Program-made: the position numbers and the translations under genes
The notes under the pieces: model-generated
The model's input: the letters and a program-made list of their open reading frames with translations, nothing else
Databases searched by the model: none
Told to the model about the DNA's origin: nothing
Shown: positions 38,346 through 46,887 of the stretch, in pieces
Layout of the letters: each line of letters begins with the position of its first letter
Position numbering within the stretch: position 1 is the stretch's first letter
Assembly (NCBI GenBank): GCA_963821715.1
Contig: CAWGET010000001.1
Span: 1-64,000 of the forward strand
DNA: 64,000 bases
Direction of reading: 5' to 3'
Source: CAWGET01 sp963821715
GTDB lineage: Bacteria; Bacteroidota; Ignavibacteria; Ignavibacteriales; Melioribacteraceae

Positions 38346-40140
38346 ATGAAAGTTGATGTTGTAATGCCCAAAATGGGCGAAAGCGTTAACGAAGGAACCA
38401 TCATTAAATGGCACAAAAAAGAGGGCGATAAAGTTAAGAAAGACGAAATTATTTTTGAGATAAGCACCGACAAAGTGGATACGGAAATTCCGAGTCCGGC
38501 TGACGGCGTTTTGACTGAGATCAAAGCGCAGGAACAGGAAACAGTCGATGCAGAATCGGTGGTGGCAATAATCGATAGCGACGGCGAAAGTGAGGATGCT
38601 TCATCGGCGCCGGATGATGATAAAAGCGAAGAAAGTAAATCTTCTAAAAAAGAAGAAAGTGAAGAAAGCAGTTCATCTGAAAAAGAAGAGAAAGAAGAAG
38701 AAACCGGATCTTCCGAAAAAGAAGAATCGGAAGACGAAGAATCTGACGAGGAAGAGGAAGAAGAAACTCCTTCAACTACACAGGTTGGCGGGGAATTAGT
38801 AGATATTCCGATGCCGAAGATGGGGGAATCGGTGATGGAAGGAACGATAATCAAATGGCACAAAAAAGAAGGCGATAAAGTTAAGAAAGACGAAATTATT
38901 TTTGAGATAAGTACGGATAAAGTTGATACGGAAATTCCGTCGCCCGAAGATGGAACTCTTGCAGAAATTTTGGTCGGCGAAAATGAAACTGTTGAAGTCG
39001 GAGAAGTTGTAGCCAGAGTTTCCAAAAGTGGCGGATTGGTAGAACCGAAAAAGAAAGTGAGGAAAGAAGAAAAATCTACAACAGAAAAAGATGAAGAAAA
39101 AATTGAAAGAGAAGACTCCAGGCAAATAGAAGAAAAAGATGAAGAAGTTGAAGAGAACAAAACGCCAGATAGAGAAAATAGAAAGCCTTCCGCCGGAGGA
39201 AACAGATTTTATTCTCCGTTAGTTATGAAAATTGCCGAGAAGGAAAATGTATCTTACGATGAACTTGAAGATATTGAGGGAAGCGGAAACGAAGGAAGAG
39301 TGACGAAGAAAGATATTTTAAGTTATTTGGAAGATAGAAAAAGCGGTAAAAAAGCACCTCTTAAAAAAGAGAAACAGCAGGAGGTTGAAGTTTCTAAAGT
39401 CCCTACAGGTAAAACCGAATCGCGGACAGAAGGAAAAGTCGAAGTAATTCCGATGGATAATATTCGTCAGCGGATTATGTATCACATGGAAAACAGCCGG
39501 GACACATCTGTACATGTTACGGCGATTCTCGAAGTGGATATGACTAAAATTCACAACTTCCTCGAAAAAAATAAAGAAAAAATTCAAAAGGAAGATGGAG
39601 TTAAACTTACTTATATGGCGTTCATTTCTTACGCGGCTATTAAGGCGCTGAAAGAATTTCCTTTTGTAAATGCGACGATTGAAGACAAAAATATTTTACT
39701 GAAGAAATTTATCAATCTTGGCATTGCAGTATCTGTTGAGCCGAATGGATTGATAGTGCCGAACATTAAAAACGCGGACGATAAAAATATCCGCGGACTG
39801 GCGAAGGCTATATCAGAATTGAGCTATAAATCGCGAAACAAAAAATTAACACCGGATGATATTATGAACGGAACATTCACGATAACAAATTACGGAGTGT
39901 TTGGATCGCTATTCGGGACACCAATAATCAATCAGCCGGAGTTGGGGATTTTAGGCGTTGGGGCCGTAACTAAAAAACCGGTTGTCGTGGAAGTTGAAGG
40001 AACCGATGTCATCGCCATTAAGCCGATGATGTATTTATCGCTAAGCCACGATCATCGATCTGATTGACGGAATGCTTGGCGGGAAATTTTTGAGAAGAAT
40101 AAAAGAAATTCTGGAAGATTTCGATACTAGCGTTGTTTGA
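38346..40140 (+). CDS. 2-oxoacid dehydrogenase E2 acyltransferase, two lipoyl domains (single frame break)
   Basis: The E2 core carries lipoyl domains at about residues 1-78 and 155-230 with the lipoylated lysine in ISTDKVDTEIPSP. They are separated by a 70-residue Glu/Ser/Asp/Lys linker. Next come a peripheral subunit-binding domain (about 290-325, RFYSPLVMKIAEKENVSYDEL) and the catalytic acyltransferase domain. The frame stops at 40,067 directly after SLSHDHR. Removing one T at 40,059 restores LIDGMLGGKFLRRIKEIL and the HxxxDG active site, with the true stop at 40,140. The two lipoyl domains are almost identical over long DNA tracts. It is part of a cluster with E3, E1 and lipA. Confidence 0.92.
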
Positions 40141-40158
40141 CCGAGTTTAAATTTCTAT

Positions 40159-40186
40159 GTAGGGAAGGGGTTTGCCCCTTCCGCTA
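40159..40186. terminator. Hairpin after E2
   Basis: GTAGGGAAGGGG-TTTG-CCCCTTCC-GCTAC, about 20 nt past the restored E2 stop, forms a stem of 8 bp or more extended by GTAG/CTAC. It is an operon-end palindrome of the same class as the one after lipA. The T-run is weak, so termination is inferred. Confidence 0.5.
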
Positions 40187-40240
40187 CTTTAAATAGCATT
40201 GAAGAAAAAAAATGTTAAATAGTTCATTCAACCGGGCGTT

Positions 40241-40791
40241 ATGATGAGAAGTATTTTTCTTATATTATTCTAATCGGCGTAATTATTTTAACAACAGGCT
40301 GCGAAAACAGCGTTGATCCGGTTATTCCCACTGAAGGTGAAGCAACATTGTCCGCGGGATTTTACAATGGAAAACTTGAAGCTTTCTCATTTGCACTCGG
40401 AGGCGTTATCGATTTTGATGAAGTAAGAAAGGGAAATGGAGATTTTATGGCGATGATCCAGACAAGCGATCGAGACGTTGGCGGAATGTATTTGGGTCCA
40501 ATAGGCGAATTCAGACAAGCTTTCTCCCTTATGAAATCATTTAATAATGAAGATTCCGCTTTCGCTTATTATGAAAAGAGTATTGAAATTCCAGATTCCA
40601 ATTTATTCGGGCTTGCGATCTTACTTAGTAAATATCAGATTTGGGGATACAAAACCAAAGATAATAAGTTCGGAAAACTTCTTATTCTTGACTCCTATGC
40701 TGATGAGAAAGTAATCGATGGTAGACCGGAGGTTTACGGGGAAGTTAGATTTAGATGGAAATTTGCTCCAAAAGGCGGTTCTTTTTTATAA
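40241..40791 (+). CDS. Putative lipoprotein (frame break in signal peptide)
   Basis: The reading frame with most of the protein lacks a start. Restoring one T in the TTTTT run near 40,256 gives MMRSIF followed by a hydrophobic core and the lipobox LTTGC, so the intact gene would encode a lipoprotein of about 183 residues. The mature part (AGFYNGKLEAFSFALGGVIDF, KSFNNEDSAFAYYEKS, EVYGEVRFRWKFAPKGGSF) looks beta-rich, and I do not recognise the family. The gene lies between E2 and lipA but shows no obvious link to lipoate. Confidence 0.6.
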
Positions 40792-40907
40792 AATTAAAAT
40801 CTTAATTTTTTAAAGAATATCGTGTCCTGAGATTTCTATCTAAGAAAAAATAACATTCTTTTTTATATTTGAAGTCTGTCGAAAGTTTTTAATGAGAAAG
40901 GAACATT

Positions 40908-41819
40908 TTGATAAAAAAGATAAACGAACATCAAAAAAAATATAAAGAAGTTTTAGAGCAGGAGCCGAAAGATCTTGGAAGAAGACCCAATTGGCTGAGG
41001 ATTAAAATAGCCGGCGGAAAAAATTACGCGGATGTTCATTCGCTTATGCGTAAATCGAAACTTAACACGGTTTGCGAGGAAGCGCGCTGCCCTAATTTGG
41101 GCGAATGTTGGCAGAGCAGAACAGCAACATTTATGATACTCGGCGATACTTGTACAAGAAGCTGCGGATTCTGTAATGTGAAAGTCGGTTTACCGACCGA
41201 ACTTGACATTGACGAACCGCGTAGAGTAGCCGAAGCCGTTGAAGAATTAAATCTTCGGCACGTTGTAATTACTTCAGTAAACCGGGATGAATTAAAAGAC
41301 GGCGGCGCTTCGATCTTTTCAGAATCGATAAGATTGATAAGGCAAAAAATGCCGGACTGTACAATCGAAATTTTAATTCCTGATTTCAAAGGGGATGAGA
41401 AAGCATACGAAATAATTATGCAGAATCCGCCAGATATTTTAAATCATAATCTGGAAACCGTTCCGAGAATTTATCACGCTGTTCGTCCGCAGGCAAAATA
41501 TGAAAGAAGTCTAAATTTGCTGCAATGGTTCAAGCAAAAAGGATTGAAAACCAAGAGCGGAATTATGGTTGGAATTGGCGAAAAGCCGGACGAAGTTTTG
41601 GAGTTGATGAAAGATTTGAGAAATCACGAATGTGATATATTGACAATCGGGCAATATTTGCAGCCGTCCAAAAATCATCTTCCGGTTGATAGATATGTCA
41701 CGCTCGAGGAATTCCGGATGTATAAAGATGAAGGAATGAAGCTGGGATTTAAAGCCGTGGAATCTGCTCCGCTTGTGCGCAGTTCTTATCATGCGGATAA
41801 ACACGCGCGCGAGTTTTGA
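40908..41819 (+). CDS. lipA: Lipoyl synthase
   Basis: LipA, a radical-SAM enzyme, inserts two sulfurs into octanoyl-lysine. The 303 residues have the auxiliary cluster motif [12 protein letters not shown], the radical SAM motif CTRSCGFC and the C-terminal RSSYHAD. The start is a TTG at 40,908 preceded by AAAGGAAC. It lies immediately downstream of a lipoate-dependent dehydrogenase cluster, whose E2 it would modify. No lipB or lplA is seen in the window. Confidence 0.95.
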   Translation: MIKKINEHQKKYKEVLEQEPKDLGRRPNWLRIKIAGGKNYADVHSLMRKSKLNTVCEEARCPNLGECWQSRTATFMILGDTCTRSCGFCNVKVGLPTELDIDEPRRVAEAVEELNLRHVVITSVNRDELKDGGASIFSESIRLIRQKMPDCTIEILIPDFKGDEKAYEIIMQNPPDILNHNLETVPRIYHAVRPQAKYERSLNLLQWFKQKGLKTKSGIMVGIGEKPDEVLELMKDLRNHECDILTIGQYLQPSKNHLPVDRYVTLEEFRMYKDEGMKLGFKAVESAPLVRSSYHADKHAREF

Positions 41820-41869
41820 AATTAATTACCAAAGATTATTATTACAAAAAATACCATTTCTAGAAGTTG

Positions 41870-41889
41870 GGAACGGGCTTGCCCGTTCC
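41870..41889. terminator. Palindrome after lipA
   Basis: GGAACGGGC-TT-GCCCGTTCC is a perfect 9-bp inverted repeat 50 nt past the lipA stop, followed by GGCTTTTC. It is a plausible terminator and a member of the dispersed operon-end palindromes (compare 40,159). Confidence 0.55.
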
Positions 41890-42168
41890 GGCTTTTCACG
41901 CCGATTTTAATATTTGTCGGTGTAAGTGATTAAATCCCCTCTGTTCAATCGAAATTAATTAATATAATGCCTCTCAGAGCTACAACATCTAAACTGAAAT
42001 GACTTTCGGTTAGCAATCCCTAATTCGATAATCCGCAATAAAGCAATTTTCTTTCTCAACTATCCGCTTTTTTTCTTAAATTTGAAAAGGTTTACTTTTG
42101 TCGGAACGCTCTTCATCACAAAAAACGCTTTTAAAAGGTTTTAAGTTGATTTTCATGTTAATGAATTT

Positions 42169-42186
42169 TTGGCACGTAATTTTCAT
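42169..42186 (+). promoter_or_regulatory. Sigma-54-like promoter
   Basis: TTGGCACG-TAAT-TTTCAT matches the -24 element TTGGCACG exactly. At the -12 position TTTC stands in place of TTGC, with the correct four-base spacing. The site lies about 90 nt before a terminator and 158 nt before the ferredoxin oxidoreductase operon. One mismatch in the -12 GC makes it a candidate only. Confidence 0.35.
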
Positions 42187-42274
42187 ATATAGTTTGCTTA
42201 AAAAGTTATAAGAAAAAATGCCCTTTAAATTTGAAATAATAAATATCATCATAATAAAAAGTTTTTAAGCGCTT

Positions 42275-42306
42275 AAGGGCTGTCTATTTATTTAGCAGCC
42301 TTTTTT
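42275..42306 (+). terminator. Intrinsic terminator in the leader of the oxidoreductase operon
   Basis: AAGGGCTG (42,275-42,282) pairs with CAGCCTTT (42,296-42,303) with one G-T pair and a 13-nt loop, followed by six T. The terminator reads rightward, but no gene ends just before it, so it would stop a transcript that starts in the intergenic region. It sits 38 nt before the korD-like ATG and could be an attenuator. Confidence 0.7.
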
Positions 42307-42343
42307 AGTTTAAATGGTTCAGTTTTAATAAGCGGAGAAGAAA

Positions 42344-42631
42344 ATGGCAAAAGTTAAAGGAGAGATTCTGCTGGATATAGAAAAGTGCAAAGGATGCGAA
42401 CTTTGCGCGGTTGCTTGTCCACAGGATTCGCTCGAATTATCAAGAAAAATAAACTCTAAAGGTTACCACTACATTGTGAGGATTGAAGATAATTGCACGG
42501 GCTGCACTAATTGCGCGCTCGTTTGCCCGGAAGGAATACTAAAAGTCTATAGAAAAATTGATAAGAAAAAAGAAAGCGTGGCTACCATAAGCAATGTAAC
42601 CGGGGACATAAACGTAACGGTGGGAAAATGA
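42344..42631 (+). CDS. 2-oxoacid:ferredoxin oxidoreductase, delta (ferredoxin) subunit
   Basis: A 95-residue two-[4Fe-4S] ferredoxin with CKGCELCAVACP and CTGCTNCALVCPEG, flanked by short extensions. It passes electrons from the catalytic subunits to soluble ferredoxin. First of a four-gene operon with 4-nt overlaps to the next gene. A GGAG-type ribosome-binding site stands 8 nt upstream. Confidence 0.9.
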   Translation: MAKVKGEILLDIEKCKGCELCAVACPQDSLELSRKINSKGYHYIVRIEDNCTGCTNCALVCPEGILKVYRKIDKKKESVATISNVTGDINVTVGK

Positions 42632-43698
42632 AAGAACTAAAATTAATGAAAGGCAACGAAGCGATGGCCGAAGCGGCAATAAGAGCCGGAGCCGACGCTT
42701 ATTTTGGTTATCCGATAACTCCGCAATCGGAAGTATTGGAATATTTAAGCAACGAAGCCGCAAAAAGAACCGGAATGGTAATTTTGCAAGCTGAAAGTGA
42801 AGTCGCGTCGATTAATATGGTTTACGGCGCCGCGGGAACCGGAAAGAAAGTAATGACTTCTTCTTCGAGCCCGGGAATGAGTTTAATGCAGGAAGGTATT
42901 TCCTACATCGCCTGCGCCGAACTTCCTTGTTTATTGGTTAATGTTGTGCGCGGAGGTCCGGGATTGGGAACTATTCAGCCTTCGCAGGGAGATTATTTTC
43001 AATCGGTGAAAGGCGGCGGACACGGAGATTATAAGTTGATAGTCCTAGCTCCTTCAACTGTTCAGGAAATGGTGGATTTTGTTAAAACCGGTTTCGAACT
43101 TGCGTTCAAATACAGAAATCCTGTGATGATACTTTCCGACGGAGCTTTGGGCCAGATGATGGAGAAAGTGGAACTATTTGAGCAGATGGAAAGAAAACAG
43201 AACGAAGAAGAATGGGCGACAGTCGGTAAAAAAGAAGGGAAAGATAGAAACGTTATAACTTCTCTTCACATCCAACCGGATAAAATGGAAGAGATTAATA
43301 TTCATCTTCAAAAAAAATACAGAGAAATTGAAGAGAACGAAATTTTATACGATGAATATATGTGCGATGACGCGGAATTTGTGATTACCGCTTACGGTTT
43401 AGTTGCGAGAATTTGCCAGAAAGCGGCTCAGCTTGCGCGCGAAAAAGGAATAAAAGTTGGCGTATTCAGACCAATTACACTTTTCCCGTTCCCTGCAAAA
43501 AGGCTGAACGATTTAGCCGACAAAGTTCAGGGATTTTTAGGTGTGGAAATGAGCGCCGGACAAATGGTGGAAGATGTTCGCCTTGCGGTTAACGGCAAAA
43601 AGAAAGTGGAGTTTTACGGAAGAATGGGAGGCGTTGTGCCTACTCCGGAAGAAATACTTCAGCAGATTGAAGAAAAATTAGCGGGAGAATTGGTATGA
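42628..43698 (+). CDS. 2-oxoacid:ferredoxin oxidoreductase, alpha subunit (VorB/KorA type)
   Basis: The 356-residue alpha subunit carries the N-terminal pyrimidine-side domain (MKGNEAMAEAAIRAGADAYFGYPITPQSE), the conserved SSSSPGMSLMQEG and GGPGLGTIQPSQGDYFQ, and the C-terminal transketolase-like domain II (FRPITLFPFPAKRLND). The closest type is 2-oxoisovalerate or 2-oxoglutarate oxidoreductase. Sequence alone does not decide the substrate. It overlaps both neighbours by 4 nt. Confidence 0.9.
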   Translation: MKELKLMKGNEAMAEAAIRAGADAYFGYPITPQSEVLEYLSNEAAKRTGMVILQAESEVASINMVYGAAGTGKKVMTSSSSPGMSLMQEGISYIACAELPCLLVNVVRGGPGLGTIQPSQGDYFQSVKGGGHGDYKLIVLAPSTVQEMVDFVKTGFELAFKYRNPVMILSDGALGQMMEKVELFEQMERKQNEEEWATVGKKEGKDRNVITSLHIQPDKMEEINIHLQKKYREIEENEILYDEYMCDDAEFVITAYGLVARICQKAAQLAREKGIKVGVFRPITLFPFPAKRLNDLADKVQGFLGVEMSAGQMVEDVRLAVNGKKKVEFYGRMGGVVPTPEEILQQIEEKLAGELV

Positions 43699-44516
43699 AC
43701 GAAAAAAGAATGATTGATGAAGAACAACATTTTGAAGATGTAATTACTGAAGAAAGTATTTGCATCGATGAAAATTTAGTTTACGATAAACCGAAAGCGC
43801 TGCTGGATACGCCGATGCATTATTGCCCCGGCTGCGGACACGGAGTTGCGCACAGATTGATTGCCGAAGTGGTTGACGAGCTTGATATTCAAGGTGATAC
43901 GATTGGAGTTGCGCCGGTTGGATGCGCGGTATTCGCTTATAATTATTTGGATATCGATATGCAGGAAGCGGCGCACGGAAGAGCTTCGGCGGTGGCTACA
44001 GGAATTAAGCGGGTTCTGCCTGAAAAATATGTTTTCTCTTATCAGGGAGACGGCGATTTGGCGGCGATTGGAACTGGCGAAACAATCCATACCTGTAACC
44101 GCGGCGAGAACATTACGATAATTTTTATCAATAATGGAATTTACGGAATGACCGGCGGACAAATGGCGCCTACAACTTTGCCCGGAATGAAATCTACGAC
44201 TTCGCCGTTCGGTCGCGATATTTTGAGTATGGGAAGTCCGCTTAAAATTACGGATATGATTGCTCCTTTGCCCGGTGTTTACTACGCTACCCGGCAGGCT
44301 GTTGATACTCCGAAAAACGTGCGAAGAGCGAAGAAAGCGATTAAGCAGGGTTTTGAAAATCAGAAATTGAAAAAAGGGTTAAGCTTTATTGAAATAGTTT
44401 CCAATTGTCCTTCCAACTGGAAGATGACTCCGGTTCAGGCGAATAAATGGATGCAGGAAAATATGATTCCCTTTTATCCCTTAGGCGATTTGAAAGTAAC
44501 AAAGGAGGAAAATTAA
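43695..44516 (+). CDS. 2-oxoacid:ferredoxin oxidoreductase, beta subunit (TPP-binding)
   Basis: This 273-residue subunit binds thiamine diphosphate and Mg: HYCPGCGHGVAHRL, the metal motif YQGDGDLAAIGTGE...NNGIYGMTGGQ, and the CxxC pair that helps coordinate an iron-sulfur cluster. With the alpha subunit it decarboxylates the 2-oxoacid and forms the acyl-CoA. Confidence 0.93.
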   Translation: MNEKRMIDEEQHFEDVITEESICIDENLVYDKPKALLDTPMHYCPGCGHGVAHRLIAEVVDELDIQGDTIGVAPVGCAVFAYNYLDIDMQEAAHGRASAVATGIKRVLPEKYVFSYQGDGDLAAIGTGETIHTCNRGENITIIFINNGIYGMTGGQMAPTTLPGMKSTTSPFGRDILSMGSPLKITDMIAPLPGVYYATRQAVDTPKNVRRAKKAIKQGFENQKLKKGLSFIEIVSNCPSNWKMTPVQANKWMQENMIPFYPLGDLKVTKEEN

Positions 44517-44517
44517 A

Positions 44518-45072
44518 ATGACTGAAGAAATAATTATTGCCGGATTCGGCGGTCAGGGCGTTCTATCGATGGGACAAATTTTAAGCTACTCCGGCGTTAT
44601 GGAAGATAAAGAAGTTAGCTGGATGCCGAGCTATGGACCGGAAATGCGGGGCGGGACGGCAAATTGTATTGTGATAGTGAGCGACAGTAAAATTAGTTCG
44701 CCAATCCTTACAAAGTTTGATACGGTAATTGCGCTTAATCAGCCTTCGATGGATAAATTCGAATCAGCTGTAAAACCGGGCGGATTATTAATTTACGAAG
44801 CGAGCACAATTCTTGAACCTTCGCACAGAGACGATATTGATATCATTCCTATCGAAGCGGCTAACGAAGCAACGAAACTCGAAAATTCAAAAGTGATGAA
44901 TATGATTATCCTGGGCGCTTACTTGAAGAAAAAGCCGATCATCGAATTTGAAAACGTGATGAAAGGATTGGAAAAAGTTTTACCGGAACGTTATCATCAT
45001 TTGATTCCGCTAAACGAAAAAGCATTAAGAAAAGGAATGCAGTTAGTGGAAGAGATAAAAGAAACCGTGTAG
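44518..45072 (+). CDS. 2-oxoacid:ferredoxin oxidoreductase, gamma subunit
   Basis: The 184-residue gamma subunit (POR_gamma type) begins IIIAGFGGQGVLSMGQIL and has SYGPEMRGGTANCIVIVSD, the CoA-binding family signature. It completes the delta-alpha-beta-gamma set. An AAAGGAGG ribosome-binding site precedes the ATG, which lies 1 bp after the beta stop. Confidence 0.93.
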   Translation: MTEEIIIAGFGGQGVLSMGQILSYSGVMEDKEVSWMPSYGPEMRGGTANCIVIVSDSKISSPILTKFDTVIALNQPSMDKFESAVKPGGLLIYEASTILEPSHRDDIDIIPIEAANEATKLENSKVMNMIILGAYLKKKPIIEFENVMKGLEKVLPERYHHLIPLNEKALRKGMQLVEEIKETV

Positions 45073-45096
45073 TAAAAAAGCATTAATTTTTTTTAG

Positions 45097-45122
45097 AAGG
45101 CTGGGGAAACTCAGCCTTTTTT
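45097..45122 (+). terminator. Intrinsic terminator of the oxidoreductase operon
   Basis: AAGGCTG (45,097) pairs with CAGCCTT (45,112) around an 8-nt loop and is followed by a six-T run. It lies 25 nt past the gamma subunit stop. The stem sequence resembles that of the upstream leader terminator at 42,275. Confidence 0.85.
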
Positions 45123-45291
45123 GTTTTAAACAAGAAGAGGGAAGAGAGCAAAGAGCAAGCGAAAGAAGAGAAACACAATTTTATTTTTTATATAATTTCA
45201 CTTCTTCCGCGTTTTAATTACTAAATCCCGTAGGATGACATTATCAGCAAACCGCATAATTCATAAATTATTAATTGGAGAATATTCGTAG

Positions 45292-45311
45292 AGCCGTGCC
45301 ATGGCGCGGCT
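45292..45311. repeat. Palindrome with CCATGG core
   Basis: AGCCGTGCC-AT-GGCGCGGCT forms a 9-bp hairpin with one G-T pair, embedded in GTAG...TTTTAC. It resembles the GTAGAGACG-type dispersed palindromes known from many genomes. Confidence 0.5.
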
Positions 45312-45391
45312 TTTACTAGTATTGCGCATTTTTCTTTTTGGAAATTGAGAAGAAGTAAATCGTAATTTACGAGTTGTAAAAATGTTTTGAA

Positions 45392-46330
45392 TTATTTCTC
45401 AATTTCCTCACGTTTTCCCTTATCGCTTTTTAAAGAAATAACAACGGCAATAATTAAGCTTGAAATAATTATTATCAAAGAAATGTATGTGGGAATATGG
45501 TAAATCTCGCTTATCATCATTTTAATACCGACGTAAGCCAGGATGAACGCGACGCCGTATTTAAGATAAACAAACATATCAACAATTCCGGCAAGTGCAA
45601 AATATAAAGCCCGCAATCCAAGAATCGCAAAAATATTTGATGTAATTATTATGAATGGATCGTGAGTAATTGCAATTACTGCGGGAATGGAATCTACGGC
45701 GAAAATTAAATCGGATGATTCGATGAGAATAAGTGTAATAAAAAGGGAAGTAATAAAAGTTTTCCCGTCAATTTTTACGAAAAACTTTCTCCCTTTGTAG
45801 ACTGTTAAAATATTAAAACGTTTTGATAAAAATTTTATGATCCAATTATTATCGAGATCAATTTTCTGTTCTTCGCCGAATGCCATTTTATATGCGGCGT
45901 AAAACAACAGAAGTCCGAAAAAATAAATAATGAAATGGAACATATTAATAAGCGCTACGCCCGCGAGAATAAAGATTACGCGCATAACAATGGCGCTTAA
46001 AATTCCCCATTTAAGAACATGCGGCTGATGCTCGTCTTTAACGTCCATCACAGTAAAAATCATTAAGAAGACGAACAAATTATCGACCGATAAAGATTTT
46101 TCTATCAAATATCCGGCGAGGTATTCAATAGCCTTATCTTTTCCGTCATCCATAAAAAGAAGAATTGCGAGATTGAAAAGAAGTGAGGCTCCAATCCAGA
46201 TTCCGCTCCAAAGCAGACTTGATCTTATAGAGACTTTCCCTTTACGATGATCGGTTACGTATAAATCGATGTAAAACATTATCGATACTACAACCGCAAA
46301 CACGATCCAAAACGAATAATGATCTCGCAT
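45392..46330 (-). CDS. TerC family integral membrane protein
   Basis: The 312-residue protein has about nine transmembrane helices. It carries the TerC hallmarks EKSLSVDNLFVFLMIF and LILIESSDLIFAVDSIPAVIAITHDPFIIITSNIFAILGLRALYF, with acidic residues inside helices. The Alx/TerC group is linked to manganese export or metal and redox stress, and members can insert or stabilise other membrane proteins. It follows the arginine decarboxylase gene after 6 bp on the same strand. Confidence 0.92.
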   Translation of the reverse strand: MRDHYSFWIVFAVVVSIMFYIDLYVTDHRKGKVSIRSSLLWSGIWIGASLLFNLAILLFMDDGKDKAIEYLAGYLIEKSLSVDNLFVFLMIFTVMDVKDEHQPHVLKWGILSAIVMRVIFILAGVALINMFHFIIYFFGLLLFYAAYKMAFGEEQKIDLDNNWIIKFLSKRFNILTVYKGRKFFVKIDGKTFITSLFITLILIESSDLIFAVDSIPAVIAITHDPFIIITSNIFAILGLRALYFALAGIVDMFVYLKYGVAFILAYVGIKMMISEIYHIPTYISLIIIISSLIIAVVISLKSDKGKREEIEK

Positions 46331-46336
46331 TTTATT

Positions 46337-46882
46337 TTACGGAAGTAGAATTGCGGCTGAAATTACAGTCGTCCAAAGACCGTTTTTATCTCCTTTAGCG
46401 GATTTTGTTACGTTAAATGTTTTTACAATTTTTCCCGACATTTTGAAAACCTGTTCTTTTTCGTTCCAGGCTTTGTCCGGGTCAAAGTCTATTCCCAAAG
46501 TTGTAGCAAGCATTGAAGCGGCAAGATCTTCGGCATATTCTCCCGCGTTGTAACTCGTTTCGCCGTAAGGATGATGTTCGGAGAGATATCCGTACATCGA
46601 TTTATCTGTAGGAAGCGCAACTCCAAGCGACGAAGCTATAAGTCTGTTCGGTTCATTGGTTGAATTTCGCGCGATTACCGCGTGTGTTATCTGACCCGGT
46701 TCCAGCAATTTTAATCCTTCTTTGACATTTAATATTTTGCTGTTAGTAGGAAAGATGCTGCTTACCGCAACAAGATTACATATTTCAATCCCGGCATCTC
46801 TAAGCGCTAACTCAAACGAAGCTAAATATTCTTTGTGTTTTCCAACTCCCTTCGTAAAAAAAATCTTTGTCGGTGTATACAA
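46337..46882 (-). CDS. pdaD: Pyruvoyl-dependent arginine decarboxylase
   Basis: This enzyme converts arginine to agmatine for polyamine synthesis. The 181-residue proenzyme has the self-cleavage site [10 protein letters not shown], where the second serine becomes the pyruvoyl group, and the substrate-side segment [15 protein letters not shown], followed by a [12 protein letters not shown] helix. Length and motif match the archaeal/chlamydial type. It begins 6 bp after the restored tyrS stop on the same strand and precedes terC. Confidence 0.93.
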   Translation of the reverse strand: MYTPTKIFFTKGVGKHKEYLASFELALRDAGIEICNLVAVSSIFPTNSKILNVKEGLKLLEPGQITHAVIARNSTNEPNRLIASSLGVALPTDKSMYGYLSEHHPYGETSYNAGEYAEDLAASMLATTLGIDFDPDKAWNEKEQVFKMSGKIVKTFNVTKSAKGDKNGLWTTVISAAILLP

Positions 46883-46887
46883 TTTTT

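Larger units (their letters stand above)
41820..42343. other. Long intergenic region with hairpin, promoter-like site and terminator
   Basis: A stretch of 524 bases without a gene. In order it holds the perfect GGAACGGGC-TT-GCCCGTTCC palindrome (41,870-41,889) just after lipA, and a sigma-54-like sequence at 42,169-42,186. It then has an AT-rich segment of about 85 nt and a strong intrinsic terminator at 42,275-42,306 before the oxidoreductase operon. The arrangement suggests a leader RNA or small RNA. Confidence 0.5.
45073..45391. other. Intergenic region between convergent units, with terminator and palindrome
   Basis: About 320 bases with no gene. It contains the terminator of the oxidoreductase operon (45,097-45,122) and the palindrome AGCCGTGCC-AT-GGCGCGGCT (45,292-45,311). 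The convergent terC gene ends at 45,392. No other structure is seen. Confidence 0.5.

Noticed and set aside
38294..39160. 288-residue Ser-rich minus-strand ORF opposite E2
   Set aside because: It is the antisense reading of the repetitive Glu/Lys-rich lipoyl and linker coding sequence, giving a Ser/Phe-rich low-complexity product. The E2 frame is fully explained by known domains.
40241..40347. Lipoprotein translated from the TTG at 40,348 as a cytosolic protein
   Set aside because: The sequence just upstream in the same frame gives a hydrophobic segment and the lipobox LTTGC. One missing T restores an ATG start, so the true protein is longer and exported.
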